From Rhodocyclaceae bacterium (GTDB lineage: Bacteria; Pseudomonadota; Gammaproteobacteria; Burkholderiales; Ga0077523), in the NCBI GenBank assembly GCA_020248405.1, contig JADCHQ010000024.1, positions 62,001 to 126,000 of the forward strand: a stretch of 64,000 nt of DNA. Direction: 5' to 3'. The notes below the pieces were generated by a model. That model saw only the letters and a list, made by a program, of their open reading frames with translations, searched no databases and was not told the origin of the DNA. Made by a program: the position numbers and the translations under genes. Of this stretch, positions 40,024 through 48,800 are shown piece by piece (positions within the stretch are counted from its first letter, which is position 1; the number at the start of each line of letters is the position of its first letter).

Positions 40024-41277
40024 TCAAGCCGGCGGCGGCAGCCGGTGCTCCAGGGAGAACAGGGCCTGCGTGTCCTCGCGGCCGCGCACCAGGTGCACGC
40101 GCGAGCCGTCCACCATCACCTCGGCGGCGCGGGGCCGCGAGTTGTAGTTGGAGGCCATGCTCATGCCGTAGGCGCCAGCCGAGAGCACCGCGAGCAGATC
40201 GCCGGGCTCCAGGGCCAGCGGCCGGTCGTGGCCGAGGAAGTCGCCGCTTTCGCACACCGGGCCCACCACCTCCCAGCGGCTGGCGGGCGCGGCGCGCGGG
40301 CGCACCGGCACGATGCCGTGATGGGCGTCGTAGAGCGCCGGGCGCATGAGGTCGTTCATGGCCGCGTCCACGATGGCAAAGCTGCGCGCCTCGCCGGCCT
40401 TGAGATACTCCACCCGCGTGAGCAGCACGCCCGCATTGCCCACCAGCGCCCGGCCTGGCTCGAACAGCACGCTCTGGGGCCGGCCCTCCAGGCCGCGCAG
40501 CAGCGCGCCAAGGTAGTCGGCCGCGGGGGGCGGCGTTTCGTCGGCGTAGCGGATGCCCAGGCCGCCGCCCAGGTCGATGTGCTCCAGGGCGATGCCGTCC
40601 GCGGCCAGGCGGTCCACCAGGTGGAGCACCTTGGCGAGCGCGTCGGCGAAGGGCGCCACTTCGGTGATCTGCGAGCCGATGTGGCAGTCGATGCCGGTGA
40701 CGCGCAGGCCGGGCAGCCGGCTCGCCGTGGCGTACAGGGCCGGCGCCTCCTCGAAGGCCACGCCGAACTTGTTTTCCTTCAGCCCGGTGGAGATGTAGGG
40801 ATGGGTGCGCGCATCCACGTCGGGATTGACCCGCAGGCTCACCGGCGCGGTGCGCCCGGTGGCCACGGCCACCTCGGAGAGGCGGTGCAATTCCGGCGCC
40901 GACTCCACGTTGAAGCACAGGATGCCCGCCTCCAGGGCGAGGCGCATCTCATCGGCGCGCTTGCCCACCCCGGAGAAGACCACCTTGCCCGGGTCGCCGC
41001 CGGCGGCCATCACCCGCGCCAGCTCGCCCGCAGAGACGATGTCGAAGCCGCTGCCCAGGCGCGCCAGCACATCGAGCACGGCCAGGTTGGAATTGGCCTT
41101 CATCGCGTAGCACACCAGGTGCGGGCGCGCCGCCAGGGCGCCATCGAACTCGCGGAATGCGGCCTCGATGGCGGCGCGGGAGTACACGTAGCAGGGCGTG
41201 CCGAAGCGCGCGGCAATCTCCTCCAGGGCCACCTGCTCGGCATGCAGGTGGCCCTCGCGCAGACCGAAGGCGTTCAC
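40024..41277 (-). CDS. lysA: diaminopimelate decarboxylase
   Basis: A 417-residue fold-III PLP decarboxylase for the last step of lysine synthesis. K60 in CYAMKANSN is the PLP lysine; [30 protein letters not shown] and the C-terminal CESGDFLG with the active-site Cys are present. GTG 41277 starts inside the lptM stop (GTGA), giving the normal length; upstream in-frame codons run through lptM. Confidence 0.94.
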   Translation of the reverse strand: MNAFGLREGHLHAEQVALEEIAARFGTPCYVYSRAAIEAAFREFDGALAARPHLVCYAMKANSNLAVLDVLARLGSGFDIVSAGELARVMAAGGDPGKVVFSGVGKRADEMRLALEAGILCFNVESAPELHRLSEVAVATGRTAPVSLRVNPDVDARTHPYISTGLKENKFGVAFEEAPALYATASRLPGLRVTGIDCHIGSQITEVAPFADALAKVLHLVDRLAADGIALEHIDLGGGLGIRYADETPPPAADYLGALLRGLEGRPQSVLFEPGRALVGNAGVLLTRVEYLKAGEARSFAIVDAAMNDLMRPALYDAHHGIVPVRPRAAPASRWEVVGPVCESGDFLGHDRPLALEPGDLLAVLSAGAYGMSMASNYNSRPRAAEVMVDGSRVHLVRGREDTQALFSLEHRLPPPA

Positions 41278-41408
41278 GGCTGCCGCTCCTGCGCGGGCGG
41301 GCGCTTCTCTTTGGGTGCGGAGTCGGGCAGGTAGAGGGGGCCCTTGTTGCCGCAGGCGGCAACAAGGGCGGCGACCAGCAGCAGGGCGGTGAGGCGGACG
41401 GGCTTCAT
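41274..41408 (-). CDS. lptM: LPS-assembly small lipoprotein LptM (YifL)
   Basis: A 44-residue lipoprotein precursor: basic N terminus, hydrophobic stretch and lipobox VAAC with Cys19 as the lipidated residue, followed by GNKGPLYLPD, the YifL/LptM signature. LptM helps the LptDE translocon mature. Adjacency to lysA is common in proteobacteria. Its ATG overlaps the upstream gene's TGA (ATGA). Confidence 0.85.
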   Translation of the reverse strand: MKPVRLTALLLVAALVAACGNKGPLYLPDSAPKEKRPPAQERQP

Positions 41409-42154
41409 AGGGACATGTAGTGATGGCTGGTGGCAGCGAGCTCGGCACGGGCGGTTTCCCATGCCGGGTAAATGCGCTCCACCGCGCGCCAGAAGCGCGG
41501 CGAGTGGTTGAGGTGCAGCAGGTGGGCAACCTCGTGGGCCACCACGTAGTCGATGAGGGCCTCGGGTGCCTGCATGAGGCGCCAGTTCAGCCGCACCTCG
41601 CCGCCGGCGTTGCAGCTGCCCCAGCGGGTGCGCGCGTCGGACAGCAGCACCCGCGGCCGCGCCACTCCCAGCCGTTCGGCGAAGTGTTCCACGCGCGGCG
41701 GCATGTGGCGCTCGGCATGGCGGCGGTACCAGCGCACCACCGCCTGGCGCACGCGCGCCGCGTCGTCTGGCTCGGGCAGCCACAGGCGCAGCGTGTCGTC
41801 GTTCACCAGTTCCGCCACCGTCAGCCCCTGGGCGCGTTGCAGTGCCAGGGTGAGGTTGCGACCCAGGAAGTCCAGCGCCTCGCCTTCGCCCCACGCGCGC
41901 AGCCGGGCCCGCGGGCGCTCCTGCCAGTCATCGAGCTTGGCGAGGATCCAGCGCGCGGCATCGCGGATGGCGCCGTCGATCACCGATTCCGAAGCGCGCC
42001 ACGGCGCGTGCACCGCGAGCCCGCGCTCGTTCACGAGGAAGGCGATGCGCCGCCGGCGCTGGCTGCGCTTGAGCACGAAGGGCACCTCGCGGCCGCGCAG
42101 CTCGATGCTGCAGGGCCGTTCCTCCACCTCGTTGGCGGGAAACAGGTCGTCCAT
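41405..42154 (-). CDS. YgjP/DUF45-family metallopeptidase-like protein
   Basis: A 249-residue protein of the DUF45 group. HEVAH at 207-211 with His217 forms the zinc site (VAHEVAHLLHLNHSPRFW), preceded by the family motif TRWGSCNAGGEVRLNWRL (about 176-193). Members resemble the catalytic part of SprT-like proteins; a firm function is unknown. Seven bases after plsC in the same orientation, and coupled to lptM downstream. Confidence 0.85.
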   Translation of the reverse strand: MDDLFPANEVEERPCSIELRGREVPFVLKRSQRRRRIAFLVNERGLAVHAPWRASESVIDGAIRDAARWILAKLDDWQERPRARLRAWGEGEALDFLGRNLTLALQRAQGLTVAELVNDDTLRLWLPEPDDAARVRQAVVRWYRRHAERHMPPRVEHFAERLGVARPRVLLSDARTRWGSCNAGGEVRLNWRLMQAPEALIDYVVAHEVAHLLHLNHSPRFWRAVERIYPAWETARAELAATSHHYMSL

Positions 42155-42161
42155 GGCGTGC

Positions 42162-42887
42162 TCAGCTGTCCTGGCGGGCCGACCCCAGGCGCGCCGCTTC
42201 CTCTTCCACCCACTGGGATACTCGCCGGTTGAGCGCCTCTGCCTTCAGGCCGGTCGGGTCGATGGCCGGGCCGATGCTCACGGTGATGGTGCCGGGGTGT
42301 TTGAGAAAGGCATTACGAGGCCATACGGTGCCGGCATTATGGGCCACCGGCACCACCGGGGCGCCGGTCTTCGTGGCCAGCCACGCCCCGCCGGTGTGCC
42401 ACGTGCCGCGCGCGCCCGGTGCCGTGCGCGTGCCCTCGGGGAAGATCACGATCCACAGCCCGAGGTCCAGCCGGTCGCGGCCTTGCTCCACCAGCTGCGT
42501 CAGCGCGGCGCGCCCGGCGCCGCGGTCGATGGCAATGGGCCGCAGCATGGCGAGCCCCCAGCCGAAGAACGGCACCTTGAGCAGCTCTCGCTTGAGCACC
42601 CATACCTGGGGCGGAAAGATGCGCTGGAACGCCAGCGTCTCCCAGGCCGACTGGTGCTTGGCCAACACCACGCAGGGGCCCGCCGGGATGTTCTCGCCGC
42701 CGATCACGCGATAGCGGACACCGCACACGTGCTCCACCAGCCACAGCACCATGCGGCTCCACGCGGTAATGACACGGTAGCGCCCCAGGGGCGGCAGTGG
42801 TGCGGTGAGCAGGGACAGCAGCGCCCACACCACGGTTAGGGCCACCTGGGCAGCCGCGAACACGGTGCATCGCAGCCGCAGCATCAA
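42162..42887 (-). CDS. plsC: 1-acyl-sn-glycerol-3-phosphate acyltransferase
   Basis: A 241-residue PlsC-family acyltransferase making phosphatidic acid at the inner membrane. An N-terminal hydrophobic segment is followed by motif I KHQSAWE, which has H-x4-E instead of the usual H-x4-D, and motif III IFPEGTR, then the late block GAPVVPVAHNAG. The Glu variant is seen in betaproteobacterial members as far as I recall. Starts at 42887 or 42884 (two Met codons). Confidence 0.88.
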   Translation of the reverse strand: MMLRLRCTVFAAAQVALTVVWALLSLLTAPLPPLGRYRVITAWSRMVLWLVEHVCGVRYRVIGGENIPAGPCVVLAKHQSAWETLAFQRIFPPQVWVLKRELLKVPFFGWGLAMLRPIAIDRGAGRAALTQLVEQGRDRLDLGLWIVIFPEGTRTAPGARGTWHTGGAWLATKTGAPVVPVAHNAGTVWPRNAFLKHPGTITVSIGPAIDPTGLKAEALNRRVSQWVEEEAARLGSARQDS

Positions 42888-42935
42888 GCCGGCGGGGGCG
42901 GGGGCGGGGTCGCCGATGGAACGCTCCTCGACGGC

Positions 42936-43466
42936 TCAGGCGATGTGGCGCACCGCGTCCGCCAGGTCGGCGTGCACCCGTGTGCCGACCGGCAGGCCGC
43001 CGTCGGCCAGGGTTTTCGGGCCCTTGCCGGTGAGCACCAGCATGGGCCGCGCGCCGGCGGTTTCGGCCGCCTGCAGGTCGCGCAGCGAATCGCCTACGGC
43101 GGCCACGCCTGCGAGGCTGGCGCCGAAGCGCCGCGCGATGTCGTGGAACATGCCCGGGCGCGGCTTGCGGCACTCGCACTCCTGCTGCGCGGCGCACGGG
43201 CAGTAGAACACCGCGTCAATGCGACCGCCGGCCTGGCCAAGCATGCGGAACATTTTGTCGTGGATGGCGTTGAGGGTGGCCATGTCGAACAGCCCGCGGC
43301 CCAGCCCCGACTGGTTGGTGGCCACCACCACGTGAAAGCCGGCGTGGTTGAGGCGGGCGATAGCCTCCAGGCTGCCGGGGATGGGCTTCCATTCCTCCGG
43401 GCTCTTGATGAACTGGTCGCTGTCGAAGTTGATGACGCCGTCGCGATCAAGGATGACGAGCTTCAC
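42936..43466 (-). CDS. gmhB: D-glycero-beta-D-manno-heptose 1,7-bisphosphate 7-phosphatase
   Basis: A 176-residue HAD phosphatase for LPS heptose synthesis. DRDGVIN (residues 7-13) holds the nucleophile and acid/base Asp, ATNQSG is motif II, and CRKPRPGM with GDSLRD completes the site. The zinc loop reads [11 protein letters not shown], with Cys where many GmhB proteins have His (CPHHP). The ATG overlaps the glyS stop by four bases. Confidence 0.92.
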   Translation of the reverse strand: MKLVILDRDGVINFDSDQFIKSPEEWKPIPGSLEAIARLNHAGFHVVVATNQSGLGRGLFDMATLNAIHDKMFRMLGQAGGRIDAVFYCPCAAQQECECRKPRPGMFHDIARRFGASLAGVAAVGDSLRDLQAAETAGARPMLVLTGKGPKTLADGGLPVGTRVHADLADAVRHIA

Positions 43467-45553
43467 GCCGCCAGCCTCGAAATGTCGGCCACGGCATTGA
43501 GCAGGCCATCCAGGCGCGCCAGCAGCCCGAGGCGGTTGCGGCGTGTGGACTCGTCCTCGGCCATCACCATTACCTCGTCGAAGAACCGGTCCACCGCCGG
43601 ACGCGCGCCCGCAAGCAGCCGCAGGGCCTCGGTGTAGTCGTCGTTGTCCACCAGGCTCGCCACCCGCGGCGCCAGGGCCAGCACCACCTCCAGCAGCGCC
43701 TTCTCGGCGGGCTCCACCATGAGCGCCAGATCGGGCTCGCCGGGTGCGGTGACGCTCTTGCGCAGGATGTTACGGATACGTTTGTTGGCGGCTGCCAGGG
43801 CGGCGGCCTCGGGCAGTTCGAGGAACGCGCGTACCGCCGCGGCGCGCGGCAGCACCCGGTCCATGCGCACGGGGCTCTGCGCGATCACCGCGTCGGCCAC
43901 GGCCGCTTCGACGCCGCGCTCCCGCAGCAGGCCGCGCAGGCGCTCGAGCATGAAGCCGTGCAGGTCCGAGGCCACGCTGTCGGATACCGCATCGGTGTCG
44001 AACCCGGCCCGCGCCTGGCGCAGCAGGTGCAGCAGGTCGAGCGGCAGTTCGCCCTCCACGAGGATGCGCAGCACGCCCAGGGCGGCGCGGCGCAGACCAA
44101 AGGGATCCTTGTCGCCGCTGGGCACGAGGCCGATGCCGTAGATGCCGGTAAGGGTGTCGAGCTTGTCGGCCAGGGCCACCGCCGCACCGGTATTGCCGGC
44201 GGGCAGCGAATCGGCGGCGAATCGCGGGTGATAGTGCGCCTCGATGGCCGCCGCCACGGCGTCGTCCTCGCCATCGTGGCGGGCGTAGTGCATGCCCATG
44301 ATGCCCTGCAGCTCGGGAAACTCGCCCACCATGTCGGTGACCAGGTCGGCCTTGGCCAGGCGCGCGGCGCGCTCGGCCAGTGCGGCATCGGCGTGCAGCA
44401 GGCGGGCGATCCCGCCGGCCAGGCGCGTGAGGCGTCGCACGCGCTCCAGCTGGCTGCCCAGCTTGTTGTGATAGACCACCGCGCCGAGCTTTTCCACGCG
44501 CTCGGCCAGTGTCTGACGGCGGTCCTGGTCGAAGAAGAACCGGGCATCGGCCAGCCGGGCGCGCAGCACGCGCTCGTTGCCGTGGATGATGTTGCGCGGA
44601 TCCTCCGCGCGCAGGTTCGACACGATCAGAAAGCGCGGCAACAGCCGTCCCGCGGCGTCCACCAGAGGGAAGTACTTCTGGTGGCGCTTCATAGACAGGA
44701 TCAGGCACTCCTGGGGAACGGCGAGAAAGGCCGAGTCGAAACTGCCGGCGTACACGGTGGGAAACTCCACCAGCGCGGTGACTTCGTCGATCAGGTCCTC
44801 GGCCTCGGCCAGGGCAGCCTGGTGGTGCGCGGCGGCCTCGGCCAGGGCCTGGGCGATGGCGGCGCGGCGCGCGTCGAAAGCGGCGATCACCATGCCCTGC
44901 TCGAGCAGTTGCCGCTCGTAGCCGCCGGCGTGGTCCAGATGGAAGACCGGCGTGCCCATGAAGCGGTGGCCGTGGGTGCGCCGGCCGGCGGCGAGCCCTA
45001 GGGCGCGCACCGGCACCACCTCGGCGCCGTGCAGCGCCACCAGGCCGTGGGCCGGGCGCACGAAGCTCACGTCCTCGCCGCTAGCGCTCTGGTAGCGCAT
45101 CACCTTGGGGATGGGCAGCGCGGCCACGGCGTCGGCCAGGGCTTCCTGCAGGCCCTGGGCGAGGGTCATGCCGGGGGCCACGTGGTTCCAGAAAAGGCTG
45201 TCCTGTTTGCCGTCGGAGGCGCGTTCCAGTTGCTCCAGGGCAACGCCCGCGGCGCCCAGGGCGGCGAGTTTCTTCGCCAGCGTGGGGGTGGGCTGGCCAG
45301 CGGCATCCAGCGCCACGCTCACGGGCAGCACCTTGTCGCGGCGCGGCGTATCGGGTGCCCTGGGCAGCACCCGAGGCACCAGCACGGCCAGGCGCCGCGG
45401 CGTGGCGAAGGCCTGGCCTGCCGCGCCGGGAGCCGCCAGGCCGCGCCGTTGCAGGCCGCCGGCGATGCCCGCCGCGAAGGCCTCGCCCAGGGCGCGCAGG
45501 GCCTTGGGCGGCAGCTCTTCGGTGAACAGCTCCACCAGCAGCGGTGCGCTCAT
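43463..45553 (-). CDS. glyS: glycine--tRNA ligase beta subunit
   Basis: A 696-residue beta subunit of the tetrameric glycyl-tRNA synthetase. [21 protein letters not shown] at the N terminus, KRHQKYFPL and [33 protein letters not shown] in the centre, and a C-terminal DALR-type anticodon-binding region ([11 protein letters not shown]) are characteristic. It shares one base with glyQ. Full length, no disruption. Confidence 0.95.
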   Translation of the reverse strand: MSAPLLVELFTEELPPKALRALGEAFAAGIAGGLQRRGLAAPGAAGQAFATPRRLAVLVPRVLPRAPDTPRRDKVLPVSVALDAAGQPTPTLAKKLAALGAAGVALEQLERASDGKQDSLFWNHVAPGMTLAQGLQEALADAVAALPIPKVMRYQSASGEDVSFVRPAHGLVALHGAEVVPVRALGLAAGRRTHGHRFMGTPVFHLDHAGGYERQLLEQGMVIAAFDARRAAIAQALAEAAAHHQAALAEAEDLIDEVTALVEFPTVYAGSFDSAFLAVPQECLILSMKRHQKYFPLVDAAGRLLPRFLIVSNLRAEDPRNIIHGNERVLRARLADARFFFDQDRRQTLAERVEKLGAVVYHNKLGSQLERVRRLTRLAGGIARLLHADAALAERAARLAKADLVTDMVGEFPELQGIMGMHYARHDGEDDAVAAAIEAHYHPRFAADSLPAGNTGAAVALADKLDTLTGIYGIGLVPSGDKDPFGLRRAALGVLRILVEGELPLDLLHLLRQARAGFDTDAVSDSVASDLHGFMLERLRGLLRERGVEAAVADAVIAQSPVRMDRVLPRAAAVRAFLELPEAAALAAANKRIRNILRKSVTAPGEPDLALMVEPAEKALLEVVLALAPRVASLVDNDDYTEALRLLAGARPAVDRFFDEVMVMAEDESTRRNRLGLLARLDGLLNAVADISRLAA

Positions 45554-46437
45554 CAGACCTGCTCCGCCGCGCGCGCCAGCATGGGAAAGCCCAGCCGCTC
45601 ACGGGAGTCGTGGTAGGCCTGGGCCACCAGCTTGGCCAGGGTTCGTATGCGGCCGATGTAGCCGGCGCGCTCGGTCACCGAAATGGCGCCGCGCGCATCC
45701 AGCAGATTGAAGGTGTGGGCGCTCTTGAGCACCATCTCGTAGCCCGGCAGGGCGAGGCCGGCCTCCATGAGGCGCCGGGCCTGCGATTCGAAATGGTTGA
45801 ACTGCTGCAGCAGCCAGTGGGCGTCGGCGTGCTCGAAGTTGTAGGCCGACTGCTCCACCTCGTTCTGGTGATACACGTCGCGGTAGCTGATGCCGGGCGT
45901 CCACACCAGGTCGAAGACGTTTTCCACGCCCTGGAGGTACATGCACAGGCGCTCCAGGCCGTAGGTGATTTCCCCCAGGATCGGCTTGCAATCCAGGCCG
46001 CCCACCTGCTGGAAATAGGTGAACTGCGTCACCTCCATGCCGTTGAGCCAGACCTCCCAGCCCAGGCCCCAGGCGCCCAGGGTGGGGTTCTCCCAGTCAT
46101 CCTCCACGAAGCGCACGTCGTTGGCCTTCGGGTCGATGCCGATGGCCGCGAGCGAGCCGAGGTACAGATCGAGGATGTCCTCGGGCGCGGGCTTGAGCAC
46201 CACCTGGAACTGGTAGTAGTGCTGCAGGCGGTTGGGGTTGTCGCCATAGCGGCCATCCTTCGGGCGGCGCGAGGGCTGCACGTAGGCCGCCTTCCAAGGC
46301 TCGGGCCCCAGGGCGCGCAGAAAGGTGGCGGTGTGCGAGGTGCCCGCCCCCACCTCCATGTCGTAGGGCTGCAACAGCGCGCAACCGCGCGCGCCCCAAT
46401 AGCCTTGCAGGGTGAGGATGAGGTCCTGGAAGTTCAT
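45553..46437 (-). CDS. glyQ: glycine--tRNA ligase alpha subunit
   Basis: A 294-residue catalytic alpha subunit (class IIc synthetase). [46 protein letters not shown], split over residues 3-48, is nearly invariant in the family; [14 protein letters not shown] and [12 protein letters not shown] complete the active site. First gene of glyQ-glyS-gmhB-plsC. A 13-base promoter-like element lies 47 bases upstream. Confidence 0.96.
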   Translation of the reverse strand: MNFQDLILTLQGYWGARGCALLQPYDMEVGAGTSHTATFLRALGPEPWKAAYVQPSRRPKDGRYGDNPNRLQHYYQFQVVLKPAPEDILDLYLGSLAAIGIDPKANDVRFVEDDWENPTLGAWGLGWEVWLNGMEVTQFTYFQQVGGLDCKPILGEITYGLERLCMYLQGVENVFDLVWTPGISYRDVYHQNEVEQSAYNFEHADAHWLLQQFNHFESQARRLMEAGLALPGYEMVLKSAHTFNLLDARGAISVTERAGYIGRIRTLAKLVAQAYHDSRERLGFPMLARAAEQV

Positions 46438-46483
46438 GCCGCGGGAGCGCCGTCGGCGGGACGGCGGCGGATTGCGAAAGGCG

Positions 46484-46496
46484 CGATTCTACCCGT
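46484..46496 (-). promoter_or_regulatory. candidate -10 region of glyQ
   Basis: On the minus strand ACGGGTAGAATCG contains the -10-like TAGAAT, 47 bases before the glyQ ATG. The same 13 bases occur upstream of rpe (59138-59150). Confidence 0.45.
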
Positions 46497-46548
46497 GAAG
46501 GCGCCTCGCGCCGCGCCTGCCACAATGGACGCTTCTCACGGAGCAGCC

Positions 46549-47091
46549 ATGGCACTCAAGGCAACCATCTTCAAGGCCGACCTGCAGGTTTGCGACCTGG
46601 ATCGCGGCTATTACGCGAGCCACGCCCTTACCCTGGCCCGGCACCCGTCGGAGACCGACGAACGCATGATGGCCCGGCTGCTTGCCTTTGCTCTCAACGC
46701 CCAGGAGCGCCTCGGCTTCGGGCGAGGCCTGTCCACGGAAGACGAGCCCGATCTCTGGCGCCACGACCTGACTGGCGCCATTGAGCAGTGGATCGACGTG
46801 GGGTTGCCCGATGAGCGGCGGCTGCGCAAGGCCAGCGGCCGCTCTGGCGAGGTGCTGGTGTATGCCTACGGCGCCCGGGCCGTCGAGCTGTGGTGGAACC
46901 AGAACAGCGCCGCGCTGGGCCGCCTGGCCAACCTGCGGGCGTGGTCTTTCCCGCCCGAGGGCATGGCCGCGCTCACGGCGCTGGCGGCGCGCACCATGCG
47001 GCTGACCTGCACCATCCAGGACGGACAGGTGTGGGTGGGCAGCGATGCCGGGGAGGCCAGTCTGGAGCCGGTGCTGCTGGGAGGCGCCTGA
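46549..47091 (+). CDS. yaeQ: YaeQ-family protein
   Basis: A 180-residue YaeQ protein, a family with a restriction-endonuclease-like fold of uncertain cellular role. LKATIFKADLQVCDLDRGYYASHALTLARHPSETDERMMARLLAF, in segments, GLSTEDEPDLW and GEVLVYAYG are diagnostic. GGAG at 46540 supports ATG 46549 over the in-frame ATG at 46525. Divergent from glyQ. Confidence 0.9.
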   Translation: MALKATIFKADLQVCDLDRGYYASHALTLARHPSETDERMMARLLAFALNAQERLGFGRGLSTEDEPDLWRHDLTGAIEQWIDVGLPDERRLRKASGRSGEVLVYAYGARAVELWWNQNSAALGRLANLRAWSFPPEGMAALTALAARTMRLTCTIQDGQVWVGSDAGEASLEPVLLGGA

Positions 47092-47106
47092 AGCGCCCGC
47101 CGGCTG

Positions 47107-47700
47107 GTGCTTGAACTTGAACTTGGCGAGTACCGCGAGTCCGAGGACGTGGAGTGCCTGTGTGCGGAACGCGTAGGCTGGCGGGCCTTGCGTGCGGCGG
47201 TGCTGGGCGACAGCCTGGGGCCGGTTGCACGGGCCGCGTTGCTGCTGCTGCGCGACGTCTGCGCCGACCGCCACGGGATCCGCACCGTGGTGGCGGCACC
47301 TGAGGGTCCGGTCAAGCTCGAGATCGTGCCGAAGGCAAGGATCACCCTCGGGGCAGCGGACGTGCCCAGCCTGCCGGTGGCATGCCTGGACGCTAGGTCG
47401 TGCTTCGCGGAGAAGTTCCCGGCCAACGCCGATCGCTGGCGAGACACTGGCGCGGGCGGACGGGACGTGATCGACCTCGCCTTCATGCTCGCCGCCTGGA
47501 GCCGCGCCGCGGCCGCGGAGGGACTTGCGCGCGCGGAGCAGGCCTACGGGCCGGTGGTGGTGAATGCGGCCGCCCAGGCCGCGCGCTCCATGCTGGACGA
47601 AGAGCGCCGGCGGCGGGACTGCGTGGCACGGCAGTCGGTCAGCGACACCCGGCGCCTGCTCGCAGGGCTGAGGCGGCTGGCGGCGCGATGCCGTCGGCTT
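47107..47700 (+). pseudogene. degraded AbiEii/AbiGii-like nucleotidyltransferase
   Basis: From GTG 47107 the frame reads LELELGEYRESEDVECLCAE, then VKLEIVPKARI and EKFPANADRWRDTGAGGRDVIDLAFMLAAW, the order of blocks found in AbiEii-type toxin nucleotidyltransferases. The N-terminal third with the GGT motif is absent, the Asp-x-Asp site appears as Asp-Val-Glu-Cys, and there is no stop at the expected C terminus (near 47700); the frame runs antisense through the next gene. Read as an inactive relic. Family match is from memory of the motifs. Confidence 0.55.
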
Positions 47701-48708
47701 TCAGGGTTTCCGGACCTCTTTCAGCGCGTTCAGCTGGTTCTCCAGGTCTTCCACGCGGGACTGCAACTGGTTGAGCAGATTGTTGACGCGCCCCACGTTG
47801 AAGTAGGACACATTTTCGGCGGGAGCGTCGAGCTGGTTGCCCCAGCCCAGCCACGAGGCGTCGTAGACGCGCACGTGGGTGAAGCCCAATTCCTCCAGCA
47901 CCGTGGCGGCCACCGAGGCGCGCACGCCGCTCTGGCAATAGACCACCGTCTCCCTGGACGGATCGAGGTTGGCGAACACTTGCCTCAGGGCCGCCGGGTC
48001 CTTGAGGTTGAAGCCATCCTTGTTGCTCACTTGCTTGCGGGCCAGCTTGCGCGGCGTGTCGGGATCGGCCCAGGTGGACTCGTAGGGAATGTTCACGGCG
48101 CCCGGGATGTGGCCGCCGCGCAGCGCGCGGATGTCGTCGCCGGAGAACTCCCGCGCCGTGCGGGTATCCACGATCTGCAGGCCGGGCTCGCGCAGCCGCG
48201 CCTTCAGCTCGTCGGTGGAAACCAGGGCCTGGCGGTGCGGCGTCAGCGACAGCGTAACGGCGGGCAGGCGCGTGGGCTCCGTGGCCAGCGGCTTGCCGGC
48301 GGCCTTCCAGTCGTCCATGCCGCCGTGATAGACCATGGCGCCGTCGCCGCCCAGCCAGCGCAGCGTGACGGCGCCGAAATAGGGCCCAGTGGAGGCCTTG
48401 ACGCCGTACAGCACGATGGGGCGGGCCGGGTCGATGCCCGCCTCGCCCAGCAGCCGGGCGATCTGGTCCACGGGGAGGTAGTCCTCGGTCTTGAGGTCGC
48501 GTAACTGGGCGAGGATGTCGTCCATGTTCACTGCGCCGGGAATGTGTCCCTTGCGGTAGTCCTCCTCGGCGCGCACGTCCCAGACCAGGGCGCCGGCCGC
48601 CTGCGCCGCCTCCACGGCCGCAGTGTCGACGATGCGCTGGGCGAGGGCGGCGGGAATCAGCGCCAGGGCGGCGGCGCAGCCGCACAGCAGGCGAAGGATG
48701 GGGGGCAT
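47701..48708 (-). CDS. secreted tandem-rhodanese sulfurtransferase
   Basis: A 335-residue protein with a signal peptide (residues 1-23, ALAQ) and two rhodanese domains. The second holds the active Cys258 in YCQSGVRAS and the CAT motif YDASWLGWGN; the first has no Cys at its equivalent loop (LYGVKASTG, 100-108) and is probably structural. The C terminus after residue 300 is a short coiled coil (NLLNQLQSRVEDLENQLNAL), unusual for the family. Periplasmic; donor and acceptor unknown. Confidence 0.85.
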   Translation of the reverse strand: MPPILRLLCGCAAALALIPAALAQRIVDTAAVEAAQAAGALVWDVRAEEDYRKGHIPGAVNMDDILAQLRDLKTEDYLPVDQIARLLGEAGIDPARPIVLYGVKASTGPYFGAVTLRWLGGDGAMVYHGGMDDWKAAGKPLATEPTRLPAVTLSLTPHRQALVSTDELKARLREPGLQIVDTRTAREFSGDDIRALRGGHIPGAVNIPYESTWADPDTPRKLARKQVSNKDGFNLKDPAALRQVFANLDPSRETVVYCQSGVRASVAATVLEELGFTHVRVYDASWLGWGNQLDAPAENVSYFNVGRVNNLLNQLQSRVEDLENQLNALKEVRKP

Positions 48709-48800
48709 GGCGGTTCTCCTGGGTGGTGCGGGGTGGGGCAGGGCCGAGACCGGCCGCGCGTGCAGTGTGCGAGCGGCGGGCGGGGCTTCCTTGACGGGCG

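Noticed and set aside
47701..48504. Continuation of the plus-strand frame from the AbiEii-like relic
   Set aside because: It is antisense to the intact rhodanese gene and loses all family similarity near 47700.
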